Made by a program: the position numbers and the translations under genes
Notes under the pieces: model-generated
Databases searched by the model: none
Seen by the model: the letters and a program-made list of their open reading frames with translations, nothing else
Told to the model about the DNA's origin: nothing
Origin: Paracoccus aerius
GTDB taxonomy: Bacteria; Pseudomonadota; Alphaproteobacteria; Rhodobacterales; Rhodobacteraceae
Length of the DNA stretch: 64,000 nt
Assembly: GCF_014656455.1 (NCBI RefSeq)
Contig: NZ_BNCL01000005.1
Span: 1-64,000 of the forward strand
Direction of reading: 5' to 3'
In this document: piece by piece, positions 48,874 to 58,910 of the stretch
How the letters are laid out: each line of letters begins with the position of its first letter
Numbering within the stretch: position 1 is the stretch's first letter

Positions 48874-48883
48874 GGACTTGACC

Positions 48884-49696
48884 TCATGCTGCCTCGAAAT
48901 GGATGGGACGGCGCAGGAACTGCGTGGCCTTGCCGGAGACCCGGACCGGATCGCCCGTGGTCAGGTTCTTGGATTCGGTGCCCGAGCCCAAGAATTCCGG
49001 CCTGCGCTGCAGATAGTCGGCCAGGCTTTCCGCGACCAGTCCCGCCTGGCTGAAAACCTTGACATCGGGGCCAAGCGCCTTCTGGAACGCGGCTTCCACC
49101 AGCGGATAATGCGTGCAGCCCAAGACCGCGGCTTCGGGATAAGGCATCCGGCGCAGCAGCGCCTCGACATGGGACGCCACAAGCGCCTCGGCCAGGATCT
49201 CGTCGCCCATCTCGATGGCATCGACCACGCCGCCGCAGGGCTGGGCCTCGACATCGACGCCCACGGCGCGGAAGGCCAGTTCCCGCTGGAAGGCGCGGCT
49301 GGCGACGGTTGCCGGGGTGGCGAACAGCGCCACATGCTTGACCGCGACCTCGCGCGGCGGCGAATTGTCGCCCCAGCGGCGTTCGGTCAGCGCCTCGATC
49401 ATCGGCACGAAGACACCCAGAACGCGCTTGTCGGCGGGCAGCCAGGTTTCCTGCATCCGCTTCAGCGCGGCGGCGGACGCGGTGTTGCAGGCCAGGATCA
49501 CCAAGTCGCAGCCTTCCTGCCACAACCGTTCGACGCCCGCGCAGGTCAGGTTGAAGATGTCCTCGGCCGTGCGGGTGCCATAGGGGGTGTGGGCGTTGTC
49601 GCCCAGATAGACCAGCGGCAGGTCGGGCAGGCGGGCGGCGATGGCCTGATGGACCGTCAGCCCGCCCAGCCCCGAATCGAAAACGCCTACTGCCAT
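48884..49696 (-). CDS. murI: Glutamate racemase
   Basis: 270 residues. MurI makes D-glutamate for peptidoglycan. The two catalytic cysteines are in [11 protein letters not shown] (~residue 73) and [13 protein letters not shown] (~185). N-terminal [13 protein letters not shown] and [11 protein letters not shown] are family signatures. It is followed 10 bases later by ccmE, an unusual pairing that may be a shared transcript. Confidence 0.96.
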   Translation of the reverse strand: MAVGVFDSGLGGLTVHQAIAARLPDLPLVYLGDNAHTPYGTRTAEDIFNLTCAGVERLWQEGCDLVILACNTASAAALKRMQETWLPADKRVLGVFVPMIEALTERRWGDNSPPREVAVKHVALFATPATVASRAFQRELAFRAVGVDVEAQPCGGVVDAIEMGDEILAEALVASHVEALLRRMPYPEAAVLGCTHYPLVEAAFQKALGPDVKVFSQAGLVAESLADYLQRRPEFLGSGTESKNLTTGDPVRVSGKATQFLRRPIHFEAA

Positions 49697-49787
49697 GGTC
49701 CGTCACTCCTGCCTGTCGCGAGGCGCCTTTCTAGGGCGCATCGCGGTTCTTGGGAATGACATAGATCAGGCGGCCATCAAAAGGTCG

Positions 49788-52700
49788 TCATTCGGCCGCC
49801 TGCTGCAGGGGTGCCTGGCCGCTGCGGAGTTGCGACAGCAGTTCGCTGCGCCGCGCCGCCGCCGCGGCCTCGGCCTGTGCCTTGACCGGGCCGAAGCCTC
49901 GCACCGTCAGGGGCAGTTCCGCCAGTTCGAGGGCGACAGGCATGGTGGCGTCGGTGACATTGGCCAGAACCTCGCGCATGTCGGCCTCGTATTCGCGGAT
50001 GGCGGCGCGTTCGCGACGGCGTTCAGCGGCATAGCCGAAGGGATCGAAGGGCGTGCCGCGAAGGAACTTCAGCCGCGCCAGCAGCTTGAAGCTGCGCAGC
50101 ATCCATTCGCCGTATTCCTGTTTCTTCGGTCGGCCGTCGGCCCCCGCTTTGGACAGCATCGGCGGGGCCATGTGCAGGGTCAGCTTCGTATCGCCGTCCC
50201 ATTGCAGGGCAACCTGTTCTGCGGTGGACAGATGCAGCCGGGCGACCTCGTATTCGTCCTTGTAGGCCAGCAGCTTGTAGTAACCGCGCGCAACGCTTTC
50301 CCGCAGGGGTGCGGGGGCCGCGTCCACCAGCTTGCGGAAACGCTTCGCCAGCCGCTTGTTCTGATAGCCCACCAGCCGCGCCTCGCGATAGGCGACGGGA
50401 TCGGGGGGCAGTTGCGTAACCGGGGCGGGCTTGCGGGTCTGGTCGGGGAAGGCCATGGCCCAGCGTCCGATCTGGAAGGCCCGCTGGTTTTCCGCCACCT
50501 TGGCGCCGTTCAACTCGATCGCCTGCATGATCGCGTCCAGCGACAGGGGGATCAGCCCCTGCTGCCAAGCCGCGCCCAGCACCAGCATGTTCGAATAGAT
50601 CGAATCGCCCAGCAACCGCAGCGCCAAGTCATTGGCGTCGAAGAAGGCCACGCGGTCGCGCAGCCGCGCCTGAAGCGATACCTTCAACTGGTCCGAGGGC
50701 ACGCGGAAATCACGCAGGCGGGTGAAGTCGCCGGTGATGATCTCGTGATCATTGACCACCGCGCCGGTGCGGTTCGTGGTCATCAGCCCGATGGTCTTGG
50801 CGCCTGCGGTCACGACCAGATCGCCGCCGATGATGCAGTCTGCCTCGCCCACGGCGACGCGGATGGCGCTGATGTCCTCGGGGCGGTTGGCCAGGCGCAG
50901 GTGGATATGGACCGCGCCGCCCTTCTGGGCCAGTCCTGCCATCTCCATCATGCCGGCGCCCTTGCCGTCGATATGGGCAGCCTGGGCCAGCACCGCGCCG
51001 ATGGTCACGACCCCGGTGCCGCCGACGCCGGTGATGACGACGTTATGGGTGCCGGTGATCGCGGGCAGGGCCGGGCTTGGCAGGTCGGGGATCTCGAAGG
51101 CCTCGGCCTTGGGCTTCCTCAGCTTGCCGCCTTCCACCGTGACGAAGCTGGGGCAGAAACCCTTGAGGCAGGAGAAATCCTTGTTGCAGGACGACTGGTC
51201 GATCTGGCGCTTGCGGCCCAGTTCGGTGTCCAAGGGCACGATCGACACGCAGTTCGACTGGATGCCGCAATCGCCGCAGCCTTCGCAGACATCGGGGTTG
51301 ATCCAGACGCGGCGGTCGGGATCGGGAAACTGGCCCTTCTTGCGGCGGCGGCGTTTCTCGGCGGCGCAGGTCTGGATATAGAGGATCGCGCTGACGCCCT
51401 CGGTCTGCGCAAGATCGCGCTGCACCGCCATCAGTTCGGCCCGTTCCTCGAAGCGAAGGCCAGCCGGGAATTGCTTGCGGTCGATGTCTTCCTTTTCGTC
51501 ATAGACGACGACCAGGGACTTTACGCCCATCGCCACCAGTTCCTCGGCGATCTGGGGGGCGGTCAGGCCGCCTTCGTTGGGCTGCCCCCCGGTCATGGCG
51601 ACCGCGTCGTTGAACAGGATCTTGTAGGTGATCGTGGTGCCCGCCGCGATGGCCGCGCGGATCGCCAGCGAGCCCGAATGGTTGTAGGTGCCGTCGCCCA
51701 GGTTCTGGAAGACGTGCTTGGTCTTGCTGAAAGGCGCCTCGCCCACCCAGTTCACGCCCTCGCCACCCATATGGGTGAAGCCGGTGGTTTCCCGATCCAT
51801 CCACTGCACCATGTAATGGCAGCCGATCCCGGCATAGGCGCGGCTTCCCTCGGGCAGGCGGGTCGAGCTGTTATGCGGGCAACCCGAGCAGAACCAGGGG
51901 GTCCGGGTCGCGATTTCCGGCGCGTTGTCGGCGCGGCGAACCTCGGCCAGGCGCGACAGGCCCGCCTTGATGTGGTCAGTGCCGCGGCCTTCCTCGATCA
52001 GGATCTCGCCGATCTTCTGGGCGATCATCACGGGGTCAAGGGCATAGCGGGTGGGGAACAGTTCCGCGCCGGTGCGGTCGTGCTTCCAGCCATGGACGCG
52101 GCGGCCGTGGCGGTTGTCGAAGATCGCCTCCTTCAGCTGCACCTCGATCAGCTTGCGCTTTTCCTCGACGCAGACGATCAGTTCAAGGTTTTCGGACCAT
52201 TCCTGGAATGACTTCATGTCCAGGGGCCAGGTCTGGCCGACCTTGTAGGTGGACAGGCCCAACCGCTCGGCCTCGGATTCGTCAATGCCTAGCAGGGACA
52301 GTGCATGGACCAGATCCAGCCAGTTCTTGCCCGCCGCGACAAAGCCGATCTTGGCGCCGGGCTTGCCCCAGACCTTGTGGTCGATCTTGTTGGCGCGCGA
52401 AAACGCCTCGGCCGCCCAGCGTTTATAGTCGATCATCCGCGCTTCGGACGCGACGGGCGTGTCGTGCAGGCGGATGTTCAGCCCGCCTTCGGGCATCTGG
52501 AAATCGGGCGCGACGAAGGACAGCCGGAACGGATCGCCGTTCACGACCGAGGTCGCCTCGACCGTGTCCTTCATGGTCTTGAGGCCGGTCCAGACGCCCG
52601 CGAAACGCGACAGGGCAAAGGCATAAAGGCCGTAATCCAGGATCTCCTGCACGCCCGCGGGCGACAGCACAGGGATATAGCGGTCGATCATCGCCCAGTC

Positions 52701-53177
52701 CGACTGGTGCAGCACCGAACTGCTTTCGCCGGTATGGTCGTCGCCCATGGCCATGACCACGCCGCCGTGCTTCGACGTGCCCGCCATGTTGGCATGGCGC
52801 ATCACGTCGCCAGAACGGTCGACGCCTGGCCCCTTGCCATACCACAGCGCGAAGACGCCGTCGTATTTGCCTTCGCCGCGCAACTCGGCCTGCTGGCTGC
52901 CCCAGATGGCGGTGGCGGCCAGATCCTCGTTCAGGCCTGGCTGGAACAGGATGTTGGATGCCGACAGGCGCTTGCCTTCGCGCATCATCTGCAGGTCGAC
53001 GCCCCCCAAGGGCGAGCCGCGATAGCCGGTCACAAGCCCCGCCGTATCCAGCCCCGCCGCCTTGTCGCGCGCCGCCTGCATCAGCATCAGCCGGACCAGG
53101 GCCTGGGTGCCGTTCAGAAGCACCTGCGGCTTGGTCAGATCGAAACGGTCGGCTAGCGAAAATTCCTGCTTGCTCAT
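49788..53177 (-). CDS. Indolepyruvate ferredoxin oxidoreductase, fused alpha–beta form
   Basis: 1129 residues, a single chain combining the IorA-like and IorB-like parts. The N-terminal half has ALVRLMLMQAARDKAAGLD and a ThDP domain with WFCSGCPHNSSTRLP (~432) and AGIGCHYMVQWMDR. The ferredoxin domain at ~630–670 contains CEGCGDCGIQSNC and FSCLKGFCPS. The C-terminal gamma-like domain starts at NVVITGVGGTGVVTIGAVLA (~705). It decarboxylates aryl pyruvates from aromatic amino acids, passing electrons to ferredoxin. It is divergent from a LysR regulator. Confidence 0.92.
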   Translation of the reverse strand: MSKQEFSLADRFDLTKPQVLLNGTQALVRLMLMQAARDKAAGLDTAGLVTGYRGSPLGGVDLQMMREGKRLSASNILFQPGLNEDLAATAIWGSQQAELRGEGKYDGVFALWYGKGPGVDRSGDVMRHANMAGTSKHGGVVMAMGDDHTGESSSVLHQSDWAMIDRYIPVLSPAGVQEILDYGLYAFALSRFAGVWTGLKTMKDTVEATSVVNGDPFRLSFVAPDFQMPEGGLNIRLHDTPVASEARMIDYKRWAAEAFSRANKIDHKVWGKPGAKIGFVAAGKNWLDLVHALSLLGIDESEAERLGLSTYKVGQTWPLDMKSFQEWSENLELIVCVEEKRKLIEVQLKEAIFDNRHGRRVHGWKHDRTGAELFPTRYALDPVMIAQKIGEILIEEGRGTDHIKAGLSRLAEVRRADNAPEIATRTPWFCSGCPHNSSTRLPEGSRAYAGIGCHYMVQWMDRETTGFTHMGGEGVNWVGEAPFSKTKHVFQNLGDGTYNHSGSLAIRAAIAAGTTITYKILFNDAVAMTGGQPNEGGLTAPQIAEELVAMGVKSLVVVYDEKEDIDRKQFPAGLRFEERAELMAVQRDLAQTEGVSAILYIQTCAAEKRRRRKKGQFPDPDRRVWINPDVCEGCGDCGIQSNCVSIVPLDTELGRKRQIDQSSCNKDFSCLKGFCPSFVTVEGGKLRKPKAEAFEIPDLPSPALPAITGTHNVVITGVGGTGVVTIGAVLAQAAHIDGKGAGMMEMAGLAQKGGAVHIHLRLANRPEDISAIRVAVGEADCIIGGDLVVTAGAKTIGLMTTNRTGAVVNDHEIITGDFTRLRDFRVPSDQLKVSLQARLRDRVAFFDANDLALRLLGDSIYSNMLVLGAAWQQGLIPLSLDAIMQAIELNGAKVAENQRAFQIGRWAMAFPDQTRKPAPVTQLPPDPVAYREARLVGYQNKRLAKRFRKLVDAAPAPLRESVARGYYKLLAYKDEYEVARLHLSTAEQVALQWDGDTKLTLHMAPPMLSKAGADGRPKKQEYGEWMLRSFKLLARLKFLRGTPFDPFGYAAERRRERAAIREYEADMREVLANVTDATMPVALELAELPLTVRGFGPVKAQAEAAAAARRSELLSQLRSGQAPLQQAAE

Positions 53178-53288
53178 CTGGCGTCTCCTCCACCCTTGCC
53201 CTGCAGTATAGGTCAGGTTTGCTGACCGAAGAAGGAAAATATTCGTGCGTGGCTTTTACTTGCCGGGGCAGGGCATTCGGGTTAGGTC

Positions 53289-53301
53289 TGCAAAAATTGC
53301 A
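53289..53301. promoter_or_regulatory. Candidate LysR-type box in the ior/lysR intergenic region
   Basis: TGCAA-AAA-TTGCA is a perfect 5-3-5 inverted repeat that fits the T-N11-A rule for LysR-type regulators. It lies 28 bases before the lysR start codon and 112 bases before the divergent oxidoreductase start. Autoregulation and control of the oxidoreductase gene by the adjacent regulator would place it here. Confidence 0.55.
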
Positions 53302-53328
53302 TGGCAGTCACGGCAGGATTGTAACAGC

Positions 53329-54252
53329 ATGGACTGGGACAAGCTTCGAATCTTTCACGCCGTTGCCGATGCGGGCAGCCTGACCCATGCCGGCGATACG
53401 CTGCACCTGTCGCAATCCGCCGTCAGCCGGCAGATCCGCGCGCTCGAGGAGTCGCTGGGCACCACGCTGTTCCACCGCCACGCCCGCGGCCTGATTCTGA
53501 CCGAACAGGGCGAATTGCTGTTCGAGGCCACATCCTCCATGGCCCGCAAGCTGGACACGGCATCCGCCCGCATCCGCGACAGCGAGGAGCATGTCTTCGG
53601 CGAGCTGAAGGTCACGGCCACTGTGGGCTTCGGCACCCTGTGGCTGGCCCCGAAGCTGGTGAAGCTTTATGAAAAATACCCCGATCTGAAGATCGACCTG
53701 ATGCTGGAGGAACGCGTGCTGGACCTGCCCATGCGCGAAGCCGACGTGGCGATCCGCATGAAGGAACCCAGCCAGTCCGACCTGATCCGGCGCCGCCTTC
53801 TCAGCGTCAGGATGCGGCTTTATGCGACGCAGGAATATCTGGACAAGGCGGGTGTGCCGGAAACCATGGCCGACCTGTCGCCCTATCGCCTGATCTGCCA
53901 GCGTCCCGACCAGCCGCAGGTCGCGGCAGGCGCGCGGCTGGTGCAGGAAATCATGGCCCAGAACATCGGATCCACCCTGACGGTGAACAACTATTTCGGC
54001 GTTCTTCAGGCGGTGCTGGCGAACCTGGGGATCGGCGTGTTGCCCGATTACCTGACCGCCGATCACAAGCGCCTGGTCCGCGTCCTGCCCAATATCGAAT
54101 CCGGCGAGGTGCCGGTGTTCCTGGCCTATCCCGAGGAATTGCGCCAAACCCGCCGCGTCGCGGTGTTCCGCGATTTCGTGCTGGAGGAAATCCAGGCATT
54201 TCGCCGCAGGCAAAGCGAGGCCCTGCTGCAAGAGGCAGTCGGCAGCGACTAA
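53329..54252 (+). CDS. LysR-family transcriptional regulator
   Basis: 307 residues. The N-terminal winged helix (WDKLRIFHAVADAGSLTHAG, LHLSQSAVSRQIRALEESLG, LFHRHARGLILTEQG) is followed by the effector-binding domain from about residue 90 (LKVTATVGFGTLWLAPKLV). The start at 53329 (MDWDKLRIF) is typical. Divergent from the indolepyruvate oxidoreductase, its likely target; the inducer may be an aryl pyruvate, which is inference. It is 303 bases upstream of purL. Confidence 0.92.
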   Translation: MDWDKLRIFHAVADAGSLTHAGDTLHLSQSAVSRQIRALEESLGTTLFHRHARGLILTEQGELLFEATSSMARKLDTASARIRDSEEHVFGELKVTATVGFGTLWLAPKLVKLYEKYPDLKIDLMLEERVLDLPMREADVAIRMKEPSQSDLIRRRLLSVRMRLYATQEYLDKAGVPETMADLSPYRLICQRPDQPQVAAGARLVQEIMAQNIGSTLTVNNYFGVLQAVLANLGIGVLPDYLTADHKRLVRVLPNIESGEVPVFLAYPEELRQTRRVAVFRDFVLEEIQAFRRRQSEALLQEAVGSD

Positions 54253-54343
54253 AGTCGCAGTCAAACCGGGAAATCTGCAACTTTCGCGTGTAGCCATTCC
54301 GCAACTGCATGGCGGGTATGCTGCAACTGCGGCAGCACGGGTC

Positions 54344-54371
54344 TTGAACCGTTAACAACCTGCCCATAAAT
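54344..54371 (+). promoter_or_regulatory. Putative sigma-70 promoter of the sRNA before purL
   Basis: TTGAAC at 54344–54349, 16 bases, ATAAAT at 54366–54371. The predicted start is near 54378–54380, which is just before the first hairpin of the candidate RNA. Confidence 0.5.
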
Positions 54372-54378
54372 CAAGCGT

Positions 54379-54462
54379 CGAAGGCGATGGTCAGCGTAAT
54401 CGCGCATCACCTTCTACCTCCCTGTTGGACTTAGGCCGGGCCTTGTGCCCGGCTTTTTTTTG
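54379..54462 (+). ncRNA. Candidate small RNA with CCUCC motif
   Basis: About 84 nt. The 5' hairpin pairs AAGGCGATG (54381–54389) with CATCACCTT (54405–54413), with one C·A mismatch and an inner GCG/CGC pairing. A single-stranded stretch follows that contains CTACCTCCCTG, whose CCUCC is complementary to a Shine-Dalgarno. It ends in a strong terminator: GCCGGGC, CTTGT, GCCCGGC and nine Ts (54435–54462). No ORF fits. A promoter-like pair lies at the right distance upstream. The alternative is an untranslated leader of purL with a terminator, but purL starts 94 bases after the T-run. Confidence 0.6.
54435..54462 (+). terminator. Strong Rho-independent terminator
   Basis: A 7-bp GCCGGGC/GCCCGGC stem with a five-base loop and nine Ts, the cleanest terminator in the window. 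It ends the candidate sRNA, or the lysR transcript if that RNA does not exist; it lies 183 bases beyond the lysR stop. Confidence 0.93.
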
Positions 54463-54555
54463 TCCCTGTCCGGGCGGGTGGCGGTGCGGGCCTTCCCATA
54501 TGCGGCATCTGGCCATAAAAGGCGCCCTGATCCACCCCGGCAGGAAGGCACCACG

Positions 54556-56736
54556 ATGCAGGAACCGACGATCACCCCCGACCTGATCGCCGCGCACGGG
54601 CTGAAGCCCGACGAATACGACCGCATCCTGGACATCATCGGCCGAGAGCCGACCTTTACCGAACTGGGCATCTTCAGCGCCATGTGGAACGAACATTGTT
54701 CCTACAAGTCATCCAAGAAATGGCTGCGCACGCTGCCCACGACCGGCCCCCAAGTGATCTGCGGCCCCGGCGAGAATGCGGGCGTGGTGGACATCGGCGA
54801 CGGCCAGGCCGTGGTCTTCAAGATGGAAAGCCACAACCACCCCAGCTATATCGAGCCGCACCAAGGCGCCGCGACGGGCGTGGGCGGCATCCTGCGCGAC
54901 GTCTTCACCATGGGCGCGCGTCCGATCGCCGCAATGGACGCGCTGTCCTTCGGGCGTCCCGAACATCCCAAGACCCCGCATCTGGTCAAGGGCGTGGTGG
55001 AAGGCATCGGCGCCTATGGCAATGCCTTCGGTGTGCCGAATGTCGGCGGCGAAGTGCGCTTCCACCGCAGCTATGACGGCAACTGCCTGGTCAACGCCTT
55101 TGCGGCTGGCCTGGCCGATGCGGACAAGATCTTCTATTCCGCCGCTTCGGGCATCGGGATGCCGGTGGTCTATCTGGGCGCCAAGACCGGTCGCGACGGC
55201 GTGGGCGGTGCGACCATGGCCAGCGCCGAGTTCGACGACACGATCGAGGAAAAGCGCCCGACCGTGCAGGTGGGCGATCCCTTCACCGAGAAGTGCCTGC
55301 TGGAAGCCTGCCTCGAGCTGATGCAGACGGATTCCGTAATTTCCATCCAGGACATGGGCGCGGCTGGCCTGACCTGTTCCGCCGTGGAAATGGGCGACAA
55401 GGGCGGACTGGGCATCAAGCTGATCCTGGACAACGTGCCCCAACGCGAAACCGGCATGACGGCATACGAGATGATGCTGTCGGAAAGCCAGGAACGGATG
55501 CTGATGGTCCTCAAGCCCGAGAAGGAGGCCGAGGCCCGCGCCATCTTCGAGAAATGGGATCTGGACTTCGCCATCGTGGGCGAGACGATCGCCGAGGACC
55601 GCTTCCTGATCCTGCACGGCAATCAGGTCAAGGCCGACCTGCCGCTGTCGAAGCTGTCCTCATCCGCGCCGGAATACGACCGCCCCTGGGTGGAAACGCC
55701 TGCCGCCGGGGCCATGCCCCACCTGCCTGCGATCACGCCCATAAAGGCGCTGCGGGCGCTGATCGGCAGCCCGTCCTATGCGCACAAGGGCTGGGTCTGG
55801 GAACAGTATGACACCCAGGTCGGCGCCGACACGATCCGCCGCCCCGGCATGGGCGCGGGCGTGGTCCGCGTTCACGGCACCAACAAGGCGCTTGCTTTCA
55901 CCAGCGACGTGACGCCGCGCTATGTCAAGGCCAACCCCTTCGAGGGCGGTAAGCAGGCCGTGGCCGAGGCTTATCGCAACCTGTCTGCCGTTGGCGCGGT
56001 GCCGCTGGCCACTACCGACAACCTGAACTTCGGCAATCCCGAAAAGCCCGAGATCATGGGCCAGTTCGTAGGCAGCATCAAAGGCATCGGAGAAGCCTGC
56101 AAGGCGCTGGACTTCCCCATCGTGTCGGGGAACGTGTCGCTGTATAACGAAACCGACGGCAAGGGCATCCTGCCCACGCCCACCATCGGCGGAGTGGGCC
56201 TGATCGACGACCTGTCGAACCTGATCGCGGGCCTGCCAGGCGAAGGCGACGTGGCTGTCGTCATCGGCCGCACGCAGGGCCACCTGGGCCAGTCCGCCCT
56301 TGCTGCCGAGGCCTTCGGGATCGAGGAGGGCGACGCCCCCCATGTCGATCTGGCGGCCGAGCGCAAGCATGGCGAGTTCCTGCGCGCCAACCGTGCCCAC
56401 GTGAAGTCCGCCACCGACCTGTCAGACGGCGGCCTTGCCCTTTCCGCCTTCGAGATGGCCGAGGCCGCGGGCATCGGCATCCGCCTGGACAGCGGCGACA
56501 TCGCGCAACTGTTCGGCGAAGATCAGGCCCGCTATCTGGTCGCCTGCGACGCCGCCGGGGCCCAGGCGCTGCTGAAGGCGGCCGATGCTGCGGGCGTGCC
56601 TGCCGCACAGGTCGGCGTCTTTGGCGGATTGGCGGTGCAGATGGGCGACGACGCGGGCGATCTGGCGGAACTGTCGCAGCTTTACCGCACCGCCTTTGCC
56701 CGCGCGATCCGGGGCGACATGCCCGACCACGCATGA
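54556..56736 (+). CDS. purL: Phosphoribosylformylglycinamidine synthase subunit II
   Basis: 726 residues, the small PurL type working with PurS and PurQ encoded elsewhere. It makes FGAM from FGAR, ATP and glutamine-derived ammonia. Motifs: [53 protein letters not shown] and [13 protein letters not shown]. The start at 54556 ([10 protein letters not shown]) is preceded by AGGAAGG. The stop overlaps the ispDF start (ATGA). Confidence 0.97.
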   Translation: MQEPTITPDLIAAHGLKPDEYDRILDIIGREPTFTELGIFSAMWNEHCSYKSSKKWLRTLPTTGPQVICGPGENAGVVDIGDGQAVVFKMESHNHPSYIEPHQGAATGVGGILRDVFTMGARPIAAMDALSFGRPEHPKTPHLVKGVVEGIGAYGNAFGVPNVGGEVRFHRSYDGNCLVNAFAAGLADADKIFYSAASGIGMPVVYLGAKTGRDGVGGATMASAEFDDTIEEKRPTVQVGDPFTEKCLLEACLELMQTDSVISIQDMGAAGLTCSAVEMGDKGGLGIKLILDNVPQRETGMTAYEMMLSESQERMLMVLKPEKEAEARAIFEKWDLDFAIVGETIAEDRFLILHGNQVKADLPLSKLSSSAPEYDRPWVETPAAGAMPHLPAITPIKALRALIGSPSYAHKGWVWEQYDTQVGADTIRRPGMGAGVVRVHGTNKALAFTSDVTPRYVKANPFEGGKQAVAEAYRNLSAVGAVPLATTDNLNFGNPEKPEIMGQFVGSIKGIGEACKALDFPIVSGNVSLYNETDGKGILPTPTIGGVGLIDDLSNLIAGLPGEGDVAVVIGRTQGHLGQSALAAEAFGIEEGDAPHVDLAAERKHGEFLRANRAHVKSATDLSDGGLALSAFEMAEAAGIGIRLDSGDIAQLFGEDQARYLVACDAAGAQALLKAADAAGVPAAQVGVFGGLAVQMGDDAGDLAELSQLYRTAFARAIRGDMPDHA

Positions 56737-57875
56737 CGGTCAAGGCGCCCTCGGGCTATGCCGCCATCATCACCGGCGCCGGCCGCGGCACCCGCGCGGG
56801 CGGTGAGCCGAAGCAGTGGCGCGACCTTCGTGGGCGCAGTGTCCTTGCGCGGTCGCTTGACGCCTTCGCGGGCTTTGACCGCGTGGTGCTGGTGGTCCAT
56901 CCCGACGATATGGCCCGCGCAATCCGCGACTTCGCGGGCGGGGTGACCATCGTCACCGGGGGCGAGACACGCGCGGCCAGCGTCATGGCGGGGCTTCAGG
57001 CCTTGGACGGGCAGGCGAGCCACGTCCTGATCCACGATGGCGCGCGGCCCCTGGTCAGCGATGCGGTGATCCAGGGCGTGATCGACGCGCTGCAAGGCGG
57101 CGCACAGGCCGCCGCCCCGGCATTGCCGGTCAGCGACGCCTTGTGGAACGGCGCAGAAGGCGCGGTCACCGGCACGACCTCTCGTGCAGGTTTGTTCCGC
57201 GCGCAAACCCCGCAGGGTTTCACCCTGGACCAAATATCCAATGCGCACCGCCTGCACCCGGACGACGCTGCCGACGACGTGGAACTGGCCCTCAAGGCCG
57301 GGATCCCCGTTGCGATCACCCCGGGGTCCGAGGACAATCTGAAGATCACCTTTCCCGCCGATTTCGCGCGGGCCGAACGGATACTGGGGACCGCGATGGA
57401 TATTCGCCTTGGCAATGGCTATGACGTTCACGCCTTCGGGCCGGGCGACCATGTCTGGCTCTGCGGCGTGCAGATCGCGCATGAAGCCGGGCTTGTCGGC
57501 CATTCCGACGCGGATGTGGGAATGCACGCGCTGACAGACGCGATCTATGGCGCGCTGGCCGAAGGCGATATCGGCCGCCATTTTCCCCCCTCGGACCCGC
57601 AATGGAAGGGCGCCGACAGCGCGATCTTCCTGGCGCATGCGGCGGACCTGGCCCGCGAACGGGGCTTCACCTTCGGCAATGCCGATGTCACCCTGATCTG
57701 CGAGGCCCCCAAGATCGGCCCCCACGCGGTCGCCATGCAGGCCCGCCTGGCCCAGATCATGGATGTTGACCCAAGCCGTATCAGCGTCAAGGCCACGACC
57801 TCGGAACGGTTGGGCTTCACCGGCCGGCGCGAGGGCATCGCGGCCATCGCCACCGCAGCTTTGATCAGGGCGTGA
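56733..57875 (+). CDS. ispDF: Bifunctional IspD/IspF enzyme
   Basis: 380 residues. The N-terminal IspD domain (cytidylyltransferase) has [20 protein letters not shown] and [12 protein letters not shown]. The C-terminal IspF domain (cyclodiphosphate synthase, from ~226) has [20 protein letters not shown] and [20 protein letters not shown]. They act at steps 3 and 5 of the MEP isoprenoid pathway. Fusion is common in alphaproteobacteria. It overlaps purL by four bases and the pgpA region follows after two bases. Confidence 0.97.
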   Translation: MTVKAPSGYAAIITGAGRGTRAGGEPKQWRDLRGRSVLARSLDAFAGFDRVVLVVHPDDMARAIRDFAGGVTIVTGGETRAASVMAGLQALDGQASHVLIHDGARPLVSDAVIQGVIDALQGGAQAAAPALPVSDALWNGAEGAVTGTTSRAGLFRAQTPQGFTLDQISNAHRLHPDDAADDVELALKAGIPVAITPGSEDNLKITFPADFARAERILGTAMDIRLGNGYDVHAFGPGDHVWLCGVQIAHEAGLVGHSDADVGMHALTDAIYGALAEGDIGRHFPPSDPQWKGADSAIFLAHAADLARERGFTFGNADVTLICEAPKIGPHAVAMQARLAQIMDVDPSRISVKATTSERLGFTGRREGIAAIATAALIRA

Positions 57876-57877
57876 AC

Positions 57878-58369
57878 ATGGACCGTCTTTTGGCGACCTG
57901 GTTCTATTCGGGCCTCTTGCGCCCCGCGCCCGGCACATGGGGATCGGCCGTCGCCGTCGCGATGGGGCTGGTCCTGCACAGGATCGGGCATTTCCCGCTG
58001 CTGGCCCTGGCGACCGGGCTGGTGATCGTCCTGGGGTTCTGGGTCGTGCCGCGCTATACCGCCGGCATGGCCGATCCCGACCGCAGCGAGATCGTCATAG
58101 ACGAGGTCGCGGGACAATGGCTGGCGCTGATGGCGCCGTCCTTCGGCTTCTGGCACGCTGGCCTGCCGGCCGACAGCTTTCCTTATCCGGGCTGGGTCGC
58201 GGCCTTCCTGTTCTTCCGGCTGTTCGACATCTGGAAGCCCTGGCTGGTGGGCCGCGCCGACCGACGCCATGATCCGGCAGGGGTGATGCTGGACGACCTT
58301 TGGGCCGGGATTTTTGCAGCCATGGCGACGATGGTCGCGGCGGGCTTAGCGCATGGAGTGCTGATGTGA
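57878..58369 (+). CDS. pgpA: Phosphatidylglycerophosphatase A
   Basis: 163 residues with three or four spans. The PgpA signature IVIDEVAGQWLALM is near residue 71, and TWFYSGLLRPAPGTWGS and RLFDIWKPWL are conserved. It dephosphorylates phosphatidylglycerophosphate in the membrane. The ATG at 57878 has AGGG seven bases upstream; a GTG at 57872 overlapping the ispDF stop is possible. The next gene's GTG overlaps its stop. Confidence 0.93.
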   Translation: MDRLLATWFYSGLLRPAPGTWGSAVAVAMGLVLHRIGHFPLLALATGLVIVLGFWVVPRYTAGMADPDRSEIVIDEVAGQWLALMAPSFGFWHAGLPADSFPYPGWVAAFLFFRLFDIWKPWLVGRADRRHDPAGVMLDDLWAGIFAAMATMVAAGLAHGVLM

Positions 58370-58836
58370 CCCTTGCCGCCGAGATTCTCGACGCCGCCCG
58401 CGCCCGCGGCGTAATGATCGCCACCGCCGAAAGCTGCACCGGCGGGCTGATCGCGGGCGCCCTGACCGAGGTGCCGGGATCCTCGGACGCCGTGGACCGC
58501 GGCTTCGTCACCTATTCCAACGCCGCCAAGCAGCAGATGCTGGGCGTGCGCGCCCAGACGCTGGAAGCCCACGGCGCCGTCAGCGAACAGGTCGCGGCGG
58601 AAATGGCCGCGGGCGCGTTGCGCCTGTCCCAGGCGGGCATCGCCGTGTCCGTCACCGGCATCGCTGGCCCCGGCGGGTCCGAACACAAGCCCGAGGGCCG
58701 CGTCTGCTTCGGCGTCGCCCAGCCCTTCGGCACGCATACCGAAACGGTCGAGTTCGGCGCCATCGGTCGCCGCCAGGTGCGCGAGGCAACCGTGGACCAC
58801 GCCCTTCGGATGCTGCTGGACGCGCTGCGCGTCTAG
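58366..58836 (+). CDS. pncC: CinA C-terminal-domain protein, nicotinamide-nucleotide amidase
   Basis: 156 residues starting with GTG at 58366 (GTGA overlap with pgpA). IATAESCTGGLIAGALTEVPGSS, VTYSNAAKQQMLGV and VSVTGIAGPGGSEHKPEGRV are the PncC/CinA signatures, with the catalytic serine in AESCTGG. It deamidates NMN in pyridine-nucleotide salvage. Last gene of the purL–ispDF–pgpA–pncC run, whose genes overlap or nearly touch throughout. Confidence 0.9.
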   Translation: MTLAAEILDAARARGVMIATAESCTGGLIAGALTEVPGSSDAVDRGFVTYSNAAKQQMLGVRAQTLEAHGAVSEQVAAEMAAGALRLSQAGIAVSVTGIAGPGGSEHKPEGRVCFGVAQPFGTHTETVEFGAIGRRQVREATVDHALRMLLDALRV

Positions 58837-58850
58837 CAACGCACGCAGGG

Positions 58851-58866
58851 TTAACAGCCCCTTAAC
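58851..58866 (+). promoter_or_regulatory. Perfect CtrA box upstream of the GTA lysis cassette
   Basis: TTAA (58851–58854), seven bases, TTAAC (58862–58866), the full CtrA consensus TTAA-N7-TTAAC. It lies 44 bases upstream of the endolysin ATG in the intergenic gap after pncC. CtrA activates gene-transfer-agent and motility genes in Rhodobacterales, so the site makes biological sense here. Confidence 0.7.
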
Positions 58867-58910
58867 GCAGGCCCGCCACCCTTCTGCCTTATTTGCAGGA
58901 CGGGGTAGCC

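Noticed and set aside
49768..49801. AGGCGGCC/GGCCGCCT inverted repeat across the oxidoreductase stop codon as a terminator
   Set aside because: The 18-base loop includes the stop codon and there is no T-run; it may be chance in GC-rich sequence.
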